Shown here: positions 9,993 to 19,957 of the stretch, one piece after another | How positions within the stretch are numbered: the stretch's first letter is position 1 | Layout of the letters: the number at the start of each line of letters is the position of its first letter | Source: Mesostigma viride | Lineage: Eukaryota > Streptophyta > Mesostigmatophyceae > Mesostigmatales > Mesostigmataceae | Length of the DNA: 25,249 bases | Direction: 5' to 3' | NCBI GenBank assembly: GCA_009746045.1 | Contig: RPFO01001896.1 | Location: forward strand, 1 to 25,249 | Program-made: the position numbers and the translations under genes | The notes under the pieces: generated by a model | Told to the model about the DNA's origin: nothing | Database searches by the model: none | What the model saw: the letters and a program-made list of their open reading frames with translations, nothing else

Positions 9993-10387
9993 AACCCCAT
10001 GCCCTAAGGCTCATGGCTCATGCCAGCATGTCATGTGCCCCTTGCCGCTCGCCCGCCAGCCTACTCGTGCAGCATACCCTTGCAACATCCCACCTACTAC
10101 AGTGTCATCGACTTTCATTGCATGTTATATCGCAGTCTGCTCAGGTTGCCCTTTTACTCCATTGCCTGTGCTGACCCCTCCCCCACACAGAAATGGCGAC
10201 AGCCGAGGTCGCTATGCCAGCCATGCGCACTATGGCCGCTGCATGTGATGGTTGTCACGGAGAAATCAATTAATACAAAATAAATTCCCATACAATTATG
10301 GCCATACAATTGTGGATGTGCAAACGATAGCAAATCTCAAATCTGGCTGTCGCAGCGCGGATCATTTTATTACAATTTATTATTCTG
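9993..10387. other. Intergenic DNA without a supported gene
   Basis: It contains a diverged copy of the 8600-type sequence (CTCAGGTTGCCCTTTTACTC near 10140) and an AT-rich stretch from about 10260. The string GGCCGCTGCATGTGATGG near 10230 resembles ATGGCTGCATGTGATGG at 17732 and 24021, so a diverged copy of that unit may lie here. Confidence 0.5.
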
Positions 10388-10575
10388 GGGGTTCTGCGTG
10401 GGTTCATGGGGTGGCTGCCATGCGTGCGTGGGTGTGAAGTGGGCTAGCATGCGTACATGGCTGTGGGGGGTGGCTGGCATGCATAAGCGGTTGTGGGGTG
10501 AGGCTGCCATGCGTGCGTGGGTGTGGGGGGTGGCTGGCATGGATAAGTGGTTGTGGGGTGGGGCAGGTGACTTGG
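10388..10575 (+). repeat. G-rich orientation of the ~31-bp minisatellite, short block
   Basis: GGGGTGGCTGCCATGCGTGC type units, about six, reverse-complementary to the blocks at 8765-9992. A further 1.5 units lie near 11188-11232. Confidence 0.9.
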
Positions 10576-11187
10576 CACCCCCTGCACACAACAAGTTGCA
10601 GCCATGCTCCTCGAGAAGATGCACATGTTCAATATAATTAATTAATGTTGCGAACTAATTTCCTGGAAGAATGATCCATACATCAATGAAGCATGTTCTT
10701 CGTTCACCTTAGTAATTAATTAATTAATTAATTAAACTCGTGCTTCCGTTGGGGAGTCACGGAGCACCGAAGTGCTTTTAATCCCTGTGTGTGCACTACA
10801 GGAGAAAGGGCAGAGACCCCCAGTCTCCTTCATGCCACAGCTGCAATCTGGCGCGGCTAGCTAAAAGGACAGGCTAACGATCCGGCAAACTGTGGGTGCA
10901 ATAAGACCCATGTGAGCATGTCATAGCCTTAGTAGGTTGTGCATACATTAATTTATAAACTTGTCAAGGGGCACCTCAAAGTTGTGAGCAATTAGCTAGT
11001 AGTACTGATGCAGTTTGTTTCCTTGGTACGAGTACCGGTGCCATACAGTGCAATCAGTCAACATTAGTCATTTTGTTGACATTCAGTCAACATTGGTGTA
11101 GTTGAAAGCACCCATGAACGGCAGCCGTTGTGGCCAGCTGCCGTTGTCGACCATGCGCTCGATGAAGGCGGCTGTCATGTCCCCCAC
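10576..11187. other. AT-rich intergenic DNA with TAAT simple repeat
   Basis: A (TAAT)n microsatellite spans about 10713-10735. GTCAACATT is repeated near 11057 and 11087 with an inverted GTTGAC between. I see no gene, tRNA or other RNA that I can support. Confidence 0.6.
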
Positions 11188-11232
11188 GTGGTGCGTGGGT
11201 GTGGGAGTGGCTGGCATGCGTGCGTGGGTTTG

Positions 11233-12137
11233 TAAGACTTGAGATGCAGATTTTTACCCTGCCCGTCAAAGCCCAAGTACCATGCCCCTTGGTGGCTAGT
11301 GTGCACGTGGCTGCCACGCCCGCTGCACCATGCCCCATGGTTCGTGGCTTACACCCCACGTCTGCCTATTCGTCGTGCCCCCGCTTGCTGGCTTGCCCCT
11401 AATCACCTCACGCACATGTGGCTGCGTTCCTCCCTCCTTGTGCGCCAGCTAATCACGTCACGTGCATGTGGCTGCCCGCTTGTGCAAAGCATTCCCGAAC
11501 ACCACCTTTCCTTTTCAGGTTCGGCCCCCATCCATAAAAGTACGCTGTCTTTCTCTTCTTTAAATCCAATATCAAGAAGACAACCAGCGCAGGCCAGAAA
11601 GCGCGAGAATCCGGACCATGGTAGCTCCAGCCTGCCGTTATCTTGCCCCGTGCCCTCTGGCCGACCTCCGGGGAAGCGACCAAAGCCAAGTTTGCATTAA
11701 AAAGACATCGCCTTGGCTCAGTTAGGGACGGACGATGTAGCCACCATTGTAACAACCATTCTATGCGTAACGATGATGGTGGTCGCATTCTTAAAAACGG
11801 CTAGAGAGTGATGTTGGATGAGAGTGTAAGCATGCTGTAGTCCTCATTCCTCAAGAAAAGGGATCGATCATTTATGCTTCACGTCTTACAATTCCTTCGA
11901 CGATAAAAGCCAGCCTCGACCCTCGACGAGCCGGCGCTCCAACAATGTCCAGGTCTGTTCCTTAACTAACTGCAGCCAACACTCAATGGCGAAGAGACAA
12001 ATTCCATTAGGGATTCGTAGCAACCTCTATACAGGTCTACCAACTTAAAAAGTCGCCCTCTACAAGAAAGTACGAATAGGCGACTTTTCCTACTTTATGT
12101 CTTGCACGAGGATTTTCGAGTGTCGACTTATTAGTTG
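11233..12137. other. Intergenic DNA, no supported gene; reverse-oriented repeat-flank sequence and one hairpin
   Basis: The segments at 11400-11426 and 11450-11476 are diverged reverse complements of the 27-bp sequence that follows each (CCAG)n array. A perfect 10-bp inverted repeat AAAAGTCGCC (12048-12057) and GGCGACTTTT (12079-12088) encloses a 21-nt loop. The 153-codon frame at 11239-11700 has no recognisable domain and I do not call it. Confidence 0.55.
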
Positions 12138-12512
12138 CTACGAAAATTTGCCCTGAACGCATGCAAAATTCGGCCTGAAATCGTTTTTTGTTGAGCGATC
12201 AACAGTTTCGAGCAATAAAAACGAATTTAGGCCGAGTTCAGGCCGAATTTTCGTAGTTCCGAGGAATAAAAATTGATTTGGAAGATTTCCCCGTGAGGGA
12301 CGGAGCGTGGGATCGACGGTGCGGTGGGCCGGCGCGAGCGCGCGCGAGGGGAAGCCCCCAAAGGAAGGCCGCCGAGCGTTCGCCCCCCGGCGTAGTGACC
12401 GGCCCGGTAGGCGGGCTCAACCCGGCGGGTCGAAGCTTTCGGCGAAGGCCTCAGGGCCCCTGGTGGCGTAGTGCGTCCGAATTCGTGGGGGGCCTTGGCC
12501 CCCCCACCTTGT
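12138..12512. repeat. ~376-bp direct repeat, copy 1, opening with a 119-bp palindrome
   Basis: Nearly identical to 13283-13659. The first 119 bp (12138-12256) are an imperfect inverted repeat: CTACGAAAATTTGCCCTGAA pairs with TTCAGGCCGAATTTTCGTAG, and CGGCCTGAAATCG with the complement near 12220-12235. The rest is GC-rich and contains CTCAGGGCCCCTGG. The two copies share a 95-codon open frame (from 12278 and 13423), but it diverges immediately after the repeat and has no family resemblance. Confidence 0.9.
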
Positions 12513-13282
12513 CCCCTTCTAGTAACTACGATTTAGCCCATCGCAAAAGTTTGGCGAACCGTGAGGCCCGAAAAGTGGCCCGTACGAAAACCGCGAGCGC
12601 AGGGCGGCCGATAGTCAGGGCGATCCGGAGATCCGCGGTGGCGCCCAATCGGAGCAGTTGCCCGAAAAGTGGCAAACTAGGCAGATCGAGTCTCACACGT
12701 TCTGAACGGGGACTGAAACGGCAGTTACGTCCAGATCCGGTTCAGCACTTTTGCGGGCAGATAGGAGGGCAGCCAATGGCCGCGGCCAGATAAAAATACG
12801 GAACCCGGCACGATGTCGGCTTCTTCGCGGCCGTCAAACTCTCGGTCGCGAACCTGAACATATTCAAACAACCTCTCGCAACGGCGGATCTACTGCAGCT
12901 AGAGGGCCCATCGCTTGGCCGAGAGCGCGCCGTCCTAAAAATTCGTAGCGTTCAGTGCGGCAAGTCGACGGAGCGTCCAGAAAATGTTTCGAAACCGTGC
13001 AAAAAATGTTTAGTAACCGTGAAATTTTGGGCGTTACGGCCGTTTTGTTGTCGGCATTTCGTTCAGAAACCGTTTCACTGAGTTGTTCCGTAGCAATTTT
13101 CGATTCAGAATGAACTTTAAGTCTGAACGGGATCTGACTGAATTTTATGTGAAAAGTGCGAGCAAAATTTGACTAGGAGGAGTGGAGCGTAGTAAGATGC
13201 TTGCTGGACAAACTTTGCGAGATTCTGAGCCGATTCTGGACTCAGCGCTGATAGAATCTTAGCTTTGCTGAAATCAAAAGTG
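12513..13282. other. Spacer between the 376-bp repeats; no supported gene
   Basis: It contains a diverged piece of the unit-start repeat (AGATCGAGTCTCACACGTTC at about 12685; compare 13842 and 18996) and scattered CTGAACGGG motifs. No open frame here resembles a protein family. Confidence 0.5.
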
Positions 13283-13659
13283 CTACGAAATTTTGCCCTG
13301 AACGCATGCAAAATTCGGCCTGAAATCGTTTTTTGTTGAGCGGTCACTAGTTTCGAGCAATAAAAACGAATTTAGGGCGAGTTCAGGCCGAATTTTCGTA
13401 GTTCCGAGGAATAAAAATTGATTTGGAAGATTTCCCCGTGAGGGACGGAGCGTGGGATCGACGGTGCGGTGGGCCGGCGCGAGCGCGCGCGATGGGAAGC
13501 CCCCAAAGGAAGGCCGCCGAGCGTTCGCCCCCCGGCGTAGTGACCGGCCCGGTAGGCGGGCGCTTCGCCCGGCGGGTCGAAGCTTTCGACGGAGGCCTCA
13601 GGGCCCCTGGTGGCGTAGTGCGTCCGAATTCGTGGGGGGCCTTGGCCCCCCCACCTTGT
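13283..13659. repeat. ~376-bp direct repeat, copy 2, opening with a 119-bp palindrome
   Basis: Palindrome 13283-13401, then the same GC-rich body as copy 1. It abuts the first large tandem unit, which starts at 13661. No TG...CA ends and no gag/pol lie between the copies, so it is not a typical LTR pair. Confidence 0.9.
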
Positions 13660-14812
13660 CAACTACTTAACTACGATCGTGTTGCGCAACGGAGAAACCC
13701 GAACATCCTGACATCGCCGCGGGCGCCGTACCGTACGGCCTGATCGAACCCCCACGACCGAGGGCAAATCCTGAAATCCTGCGGACCCGCGAGTAACGGC
13801 CCGTAACCGCCGGCCTGAACACCGTCACACCCTCCTAAGATCGAGTCTCACATGTTCTGAACGGAAAATGACGTCAGCTCAATTCAGCAAAATGCGCGAG
13901 AAATTGCGGGCGGCATATACGGCAGGGTCAAATAGTTTGTTCCGAAGCAACTCTATCCAAACATCGTAGTCGATTTACTAAGGGTTCAGACTGAACGGTA
14001 AGTTTCGAGTGTTCAGACTGAGCGGGAAATTTAGTTCGAACACTATTCTGAGCGGTTTTTGGTTCAATTTTCGGTTCGGCCTACTTCCCACGCAATTTCC
14101 GTGCCAATTTTTGCGAGATGACTGAACTGAACGTGTTCAGAGAAAAACGGCTCGAAACTGTGAAAAGCAGGGGGCTCCGCCTTGGGACGGGCCGTACGAA
14201 GCCGAAAATTTTGGGCTCCCGCTGGCCCCCCCGCCTCGGACCCTGACCGAAATACGGACTTGAACGGGGAAAGTTGGACCGGTCGAACCGTACCAAATTT
14301 TAGTTCGCATGCGGGGCGGGGCGAGCGTCGCGTCGAACGCACCGGGCTGGCGATGCTCCTACACCAATCAGTTTTCTGCACCGCCAGTGTTCAGACTGAA
14401 TGGGAAATGTGCCAAAAATTTAGTTCGAACACTTTTCTGAACGGAACATCCTACTCTATTTACTAGAAAGAAGATCCGATCAGTACGGCTGAACGTCGTG
14501 TGGCTTGTATTGTAGAGCTACGAAACGAGTTGAGACTGAACGGGACGCGTGGCAGTATGACAGTGACAGTCATCGTGACAGGAGAGTTGACAGTGGGAAA
14601 TTTTTGGAGTGTTGCGAATTTTTTAATATTGTCGAGCTACGAAACGGGTTGAGACTGAACGGGACGCGTGGCAGTATGACAGTGACAGTGGGAAATGTTT
14701 GGTGTGTTGTGAACCTGAATTTGGGGCGCGGTGTTTTGGGAGTGCGTGGCGATGGATGCAATACAGTTGGCATCGTTCATTGCTCGGCATTGTTAAGGGA
14801 CGTAAGGAAACC

Positions 14813-14887
14813 ATGTACATTGCTCACGCAGGGAAATTGGAATTACTGCAGCTCGGGGACAGGCTCGCACTAGTTGTGCTGTTGTGA
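14813..14887 (+). CDS. Conserved 24-codon small ORF upstream of the unit-1 gene (possible uORF)
   Basis: MYIAHAGKLELLQLGDRLAL followed by VVLL and stop, ending 49 nt before the proposed ATG of the unit-1 gene. The unit-2 copy has the same length, start and stop with two base-level changes in the codons, one silent (GCA/GCC) and one G to E. The frame above the ATG is not conserved between copies. It could be a regulatory upstream ORF or chance retention in a recent duplicate. Confidence 0.25.
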   Translation: MYIAHAGKLELLQLGDRLALVVLL

Positions 14888-14936
14888 TAGGATTGTCATC
14901 AGCCGTAGGTAATCGATGGTCAACGCCGCTTTCAGA

Positions 14937-16128
14937 ATGAGGAGGTGGACGTTATACCTGATATCAATATACTTTGTTGGGCAGGTAAGTGGCAACGGAA
15001 AGGTTTCGATGCTTCCTTATTTCTGCATCCTGCATTGACCACTTTAGCGAGTCAGGATGTTGCTTAGCGCGTAGGTGTACGTGCATTTTGCAGGATGGCG
15101 TTGACGTTGATGGGAATACGACGTGTGAATTTGTGTTCGTGTGCCTTCTGAGACGTGTAGGCGAGCACGGTTGTCAGTGTGGACCCGCGGCCAGAATCGT
15201 ATCATTACGTCGAGCAAGCCGGGCTTTACCAGGGCGATGTCTCGTTGCAGCAGGCCTACGTCCGGGATGTGCTGAATTGGTTGGTCCTGTCGCCACCTGA
15301 CGGCTTCTGCGACAACGTATATTTGACGGTAAGTTCCTTGTGGCGTTACTCTGCTATGATCATATGTTTTTGTAAACGTGATGAACTGGGCATGGTTGCT
15401 GTGTGTTATTATGGGGCTTGTGCAACACACCCCAACATAGTTGCTCGCCGGTAATAACCAAGTGGGTGTGGTGCAGCCCACCCATCAAATGACATCGGCT
15501 TCACCTGCAACTTGGAAGGTAGTTTTGGGGAGTGTGTTTCAGTGTGCCTACCAAGTTTCAGGCCAATTGAATGTCATTTGGTATGGGCTGCCGCTCCCAG
15601 GCTTTGGCTTGTGCAACACACCCCAACATAGTTGCTCGCCGGTAATAACCAATTGGGTGTGGTGCAGCCCACCCATCAAATGACGTCGGCTTCACCTGCA
15701 ACTTGGAAGGTAGTTTTGGGGAGTGTGTTTTAGTGTGCCTACCAAGTTTCAGGCCAATTGAATGTCATTTGGTATGGGCTGCCGCTCCCAGGCTTTGGCT
15801 TGTGCAACACACCCCAACATAGTTGCTCGCCGGTAATAACCAAGTGGGTGTGGTGCAGCCCACCCATCAAATGACATCGGCTTCACCTGCAACTTGGAAG
15901 GTAGTTTTGGGGAGTGTGTTTTAGTGTGTTTACGTTTACCGTAATCTTATGCAATTTCCTTTTTTCCAGACGAATTTTCTTGGTCGCAGCGTGCACATAC
16001 CGGACGAAGAGTCTGTCTTCCATTGTCGTATCCGTGGGGTGCGTCCTCTTCATTCTCCTTGGGAATGTCATTGCCACGTTATCCGTGTTGCTTTCTTCTG
16101 GAACAGGCTGGGCAGGGAAAGCCCATGA
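14937..16128 (+). CDS. Unrecognised spliced gene of unit 1 (exons 1-2 shared with unit 2, 3' exon different)
   Basis: Proposed exons are 14937-14984, 15161-15328 and 15970-16128. Exon 1 starts ATG and reads MRRWTLYLISIYFVGQ, a basic start and hydrophobic core like a signal peptide or membrane anchor, then GTAAGT. Exon 2 (56 codons, ASTVVSVDPRPESYHYVEQ... to FCDNVYLT) lies between an ACGTGTAG acceptor and a GTAAGT donor. Exon 3 follows a strong TTTTTTCCAG acceptor after a 641-nt intron holding the 191-bp repeats. It reads TNFLGRSVHIPDEESVFHCR and onward to TGA 16126-16128; alternatively a GTGCGT donor at 16039 would end it after 23 codons. All junctions are phase 0. About 124 residues, no family recognised. 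Exons 1-2 are supported by the duplicate copy; exon 3 rests on splice signals and an open frame only. Confidence 0.4.
15417..15927. repeat. 191-bp tandem array, unit 1 (about 2.7 copies)
   Basis: Copies start CTTGTGCAACACACCCCAAC at 15417, 15608 and 15799 (period 191). Each contains ACCAAGTTTCAGGCCAATTG. It lies in the intron after exon 2 of the unit-1 gene. Confidence 0.95.
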
Positions 16129-16148
16129 TTGCTCATGGATGATTTCTC

Positions 16149-16402
16149 ATGCACCGATTTTGGGTGTCGTTGACTGCTGTGCTTCCTGACGTTCATGGTG
16201 GTTTTGCGTGTGATAAGCTGCCTTGCTTTGCACGTGGGTTTTCACTGGGCTATATGGGTGAAGGTGAGCAACTAGGGGTGTGTCATGCTGTGCTATATTG
16301 CTTCCATCCAGCATATCCAAAGTTAGACTTGCTCTAATGGCTGTGCAATATTTGTGTTGTGCAGATTTTTACTGGGCTGAAGCCAAATTCACGCATGGGT
16401 AG
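16149..16402 (+). CDS. Weak candidate: tiny two-exon ORF in the unit-1-specific block
   Basis: 16149-16263 encodes MHRFWVSLTAVLPDVHGG and onward to SLGYMGE, ending at a GTGAGC donor. An acceptor TTGTGCAG (ends 16364) joins in frame to DFYWAEAKFTHG and TAG (16400-16402). About 50 residues with a hydrophobic start. There is no second copy in the window to test it. It could also be internal exons of the unit-1 gene read in another phase, or chance. Confidence 0.18.
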
Positions 16403-16639
16403 ACAGTTTGCTGCACGTGAATTTTTACTGGGCTGTACGTGCAGGTGGGCAACCATGTGTTGTGCCATATTTTTCTACATGGATTCATCATACTTGCTGT
16501 CAAACGTAGGCCCCATTGGCTTGCACACTGAATTTTGCTTTGCTGACTGTGTAATTTTGATGTCTCATTCTGCAGGCGTGCCCGCTACCTGATCAACCAG
16601 GTGTGCTTTGCATTGTGCCAGCGGGGCCATGTTTGTTTC

Positions 16640-17505
<866 letters not shown>

Positions 17506-17639
17506 TGGGGAGTGGGGCGTTGGGCAGGCAGGTAGGGGTGGTACACACGCACATGCCCTGCCATGCCCTGCGATCCCGCCAAAGGGCACCGTGGGGTCTT
17601 GTGGGTTGTCACACGTTGTTATGGGGTGCATATTTGCAG

Positions 17640-17748
17640 GGACATGAAGATGGGTGACCGCGCCGTAACCGAGACATGTGTGGTGGCAACATGCGGCCTG
17701 GATACCAGTTGGCCTTGCTTCGTTAGATACATTTATGGCTGCATGTGA
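17640..17748 (+). CDS. Candidate terminal exon in the shared tail, unit 1
   Basis: After the acceptor CATATTTGCAG/G the frame DMKMGDRAVTETCVVATC reads on to WPCFVRYIYGCM and TGA. It is conserved in unit 2 (23929-24037). Of four base differences in the frame, three are silent and one changes G to R. It starts in phase 2 whereas the last upstream exon ends in phase 0, so a linking exon would be needed. It may be the last exon of the unit gene. Confidence 0.3.
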
Positions 17749-18819
17749 TGGCGTGCCCTTGCCGTGGTCACAGTGGTCACAGTGAGGGCCTGTGGTTGCC
17801 CCATACTGGTGGTGGTTATAAAGAAGTTAGCGAATACAAAACTTTCTTTCTTCAGGTGATTTTGATGTGGGCATGAGCGATCGTGCACATGCTAACATTT
17901 GATGGCCATTCCATGGTGAAGTTGGGAATTGGATGGGATTGCTTGATAAAGATGCGGTGGTGTGTCTTAAAATGAGCTGTGCTAATCTCATTATGAAGTG
18001 CTCAAGACAACTCATTATAATAAATCAGAGTTGGAACAAACATTGTCTGCATCATGCCCCAACTTGAACACTACATGAAGTGTGACACCTATGCTACGTG
18101 TGTTGCGGGCTAGCTGTGTCAGCAAACAATTTTAGCTTTTAGCCCTCAAATCGTGTCCAACTCGCGCCTAACAATAGGAGCCAGTTGCACCATGCATGGT
18201 AATGTCCACAAACTAACCTAAAACATTTTAGTGTCCATACTGGGACCAAAGCACACTCATAGAGGGACTTTGGTGTGGCAGGCCCCAGCGGCTTGGCCGG
18301 CCAGGGCGGCATATTCTGACCTGGCCTGGCCCCAAGGGCATTCCCAAAAGAGTAGGGAAACATGCCACGAACTACACCCAGATGTTGCTGTCCAGTGGCT
18401 GGATGAGTAGGTCATCTAGAGTAGGTCATAACTCATAAAAAATGCCTACAATATTTGGAACGAATCCATGCATCGATGCTCCTACACCAATCAGTTTTCT
18501 GCACCGCCATAGCCTCGAATTTGCATGTACGTAATTATTTCGTCCCAGTGGACCTTTAGCGAGATGACTTGCCTGAACATGCCAGGAAGCGGCTCGAAGC
18601 TGGGAAAAGCAGGGGGCTCCGCCTGCGGACGGGCCGTACGAAGCCGAAATTTTATGGCTCCCGCTGGCCCCCCCGCCTCGGCGCCCTCGGCCACTGCCCC
18701 TTCGCGCTGCGCGCCCCGCGTGGCGCCGGCGTTCCCGAGGACGCACCCCGCGGGTGTACGCGCCAATCGCCCGCTCAGGCGCCAAAAAGTCCGGGCCCCG
18801 AAGGGGCCCCCAACTTGTC
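17749..18819. other. Shared unit tail, no supported gene (unit 1)
   Basis: Conserved with 24038-25111. GTTATAAAG near 17816 is TATA-like, but no gene is seen downstream. The end (about 18466-18819) contains GATGCTCCTACACCAATCAG and AGCAGGGGGCTCCGCC, which also occur at 14342 and 14166, so the leader sequence is partly duplicated within the unit. Confidence 0.6.
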
Positions 18820-19833
18820 AACTACTTAACTACGATCGTGTTGCGCAACGGAGAAACCCGAACATCCTGACACCGCCGCGGGCGCCGTACCGTACGGCCT
18901 GATCGCACCCCCACGCCCGAGGGCCATCCCTGAAATCCTGCGGAGCCGCGAGTTACGACCCGTAACCGCCGGCCTGAACGACGTCACACCCGCCTAAGAT
19001 CGACTGTCACCTATTCTGAACGGAAGCTGAATTCAGCAAAATGCGCGAGAAATGCCGGGGGGCATGTACGGCTGGGGGGAAGAGTTTTGCACGAGTTAGC
19101 TTAGCCCAAACATCGTAGTCGATTTACTAGAAGCTGAACGAGAACTGTCCCGCGGCTGAAGGTACTGTGCGTAGTTCGACTTTTCTGAACGAGTTTTTGG
19201 GTAAATTTTCGGCTCAGCCTACTTCCCGCGCAATTTTCGTGCCGATTTTAGCGGGAGTCACACGGTGAGCGTGGCAGGAAACGGTGAAAAGCAGGGGGCT
19301 CCGCCTGCGGACGGTTCGTATGAAGTACGGCTGGGTGGAAGAGTTTGTGACGAAGGATCTCTATCCAAGGATTCTACTTGATTTATTGGAAGGCTGATCC
19401 GATCAGTACGGCTGAAAGCACTCAGGATCTGTACGCAGGATCAGTAGGTCTGGCTTGTATTTCCAGGTAAATAGGTGTACGTTATTCCAAATAGAACCAG
19501 TAGTTAATCCCTGCTAAGCCTAGGGTATCAAGACGTCTGGCTTGTATTTAATACAGCTGTGTGGCTCTATTGTGCGGCGTGGGAGACAACAACAACAACA
19601 ACTAATACAACGTCTGGCTTGTATTAAATTTTGTCGAGCACTCGAGCTACGAAACGAGTTGAGACTGAACGGGACGCGTGGCAGTATGACAGTGACAGGT
19701 TGACAGTGGGAAAATTTTGGAGTGCTGTGAAACAGCGAATTTGGGGCGCGGTGTTTTGGGAGTGCGTGGCGATGGATGCAATATAGTTGGCATCGTCAGA
19801 ATGCTCGGCATTGTTAAGGAACGTAAGGAATCC

Positions 19834-19908
19834 ATGTACATTGCTCACGCCGAGAAATTGGAATTACTGCAGCTCGGGGACAGGCTCGCACTAGTTGTGC
19901 TGTTGTGA
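19834..19908 (+). CDS. Conserved 24-codon small ORF upstream of the unit-2 gene (possible uORF)
   Basis: MYIAHAEKLELLQLGDRLAL followed by VVLL and stop; duplicate of 14813-14887 with identical spacing (49 nt) to the proposed ATG of the unit-2 gene. No known family. Confidence 0.25.
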   Translation: MYIAHAEKLELLQLGDRLALVVLL

Positions 19909-19957
19909 TAGGATTGTCATCAGCCGTAGGTAATCGATGGTCAACGCCGCTTTCAGA

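Noticed and set aside
11760-11960. Possible tRNA or C/D snoRNA near GATGATGG and a CTCGACCCTCGACGAG dyad
   Set aside because: No cloverleaf and no convincing C/D box pair with terminal stem could be found by eye.
12138-13659. LTR retrotransposon with two LTRs
   Set aside because: The repeats have no TG...CA termini, only about 770 bp lie between them, no gag/pol is present, and each starts with a palindrome.
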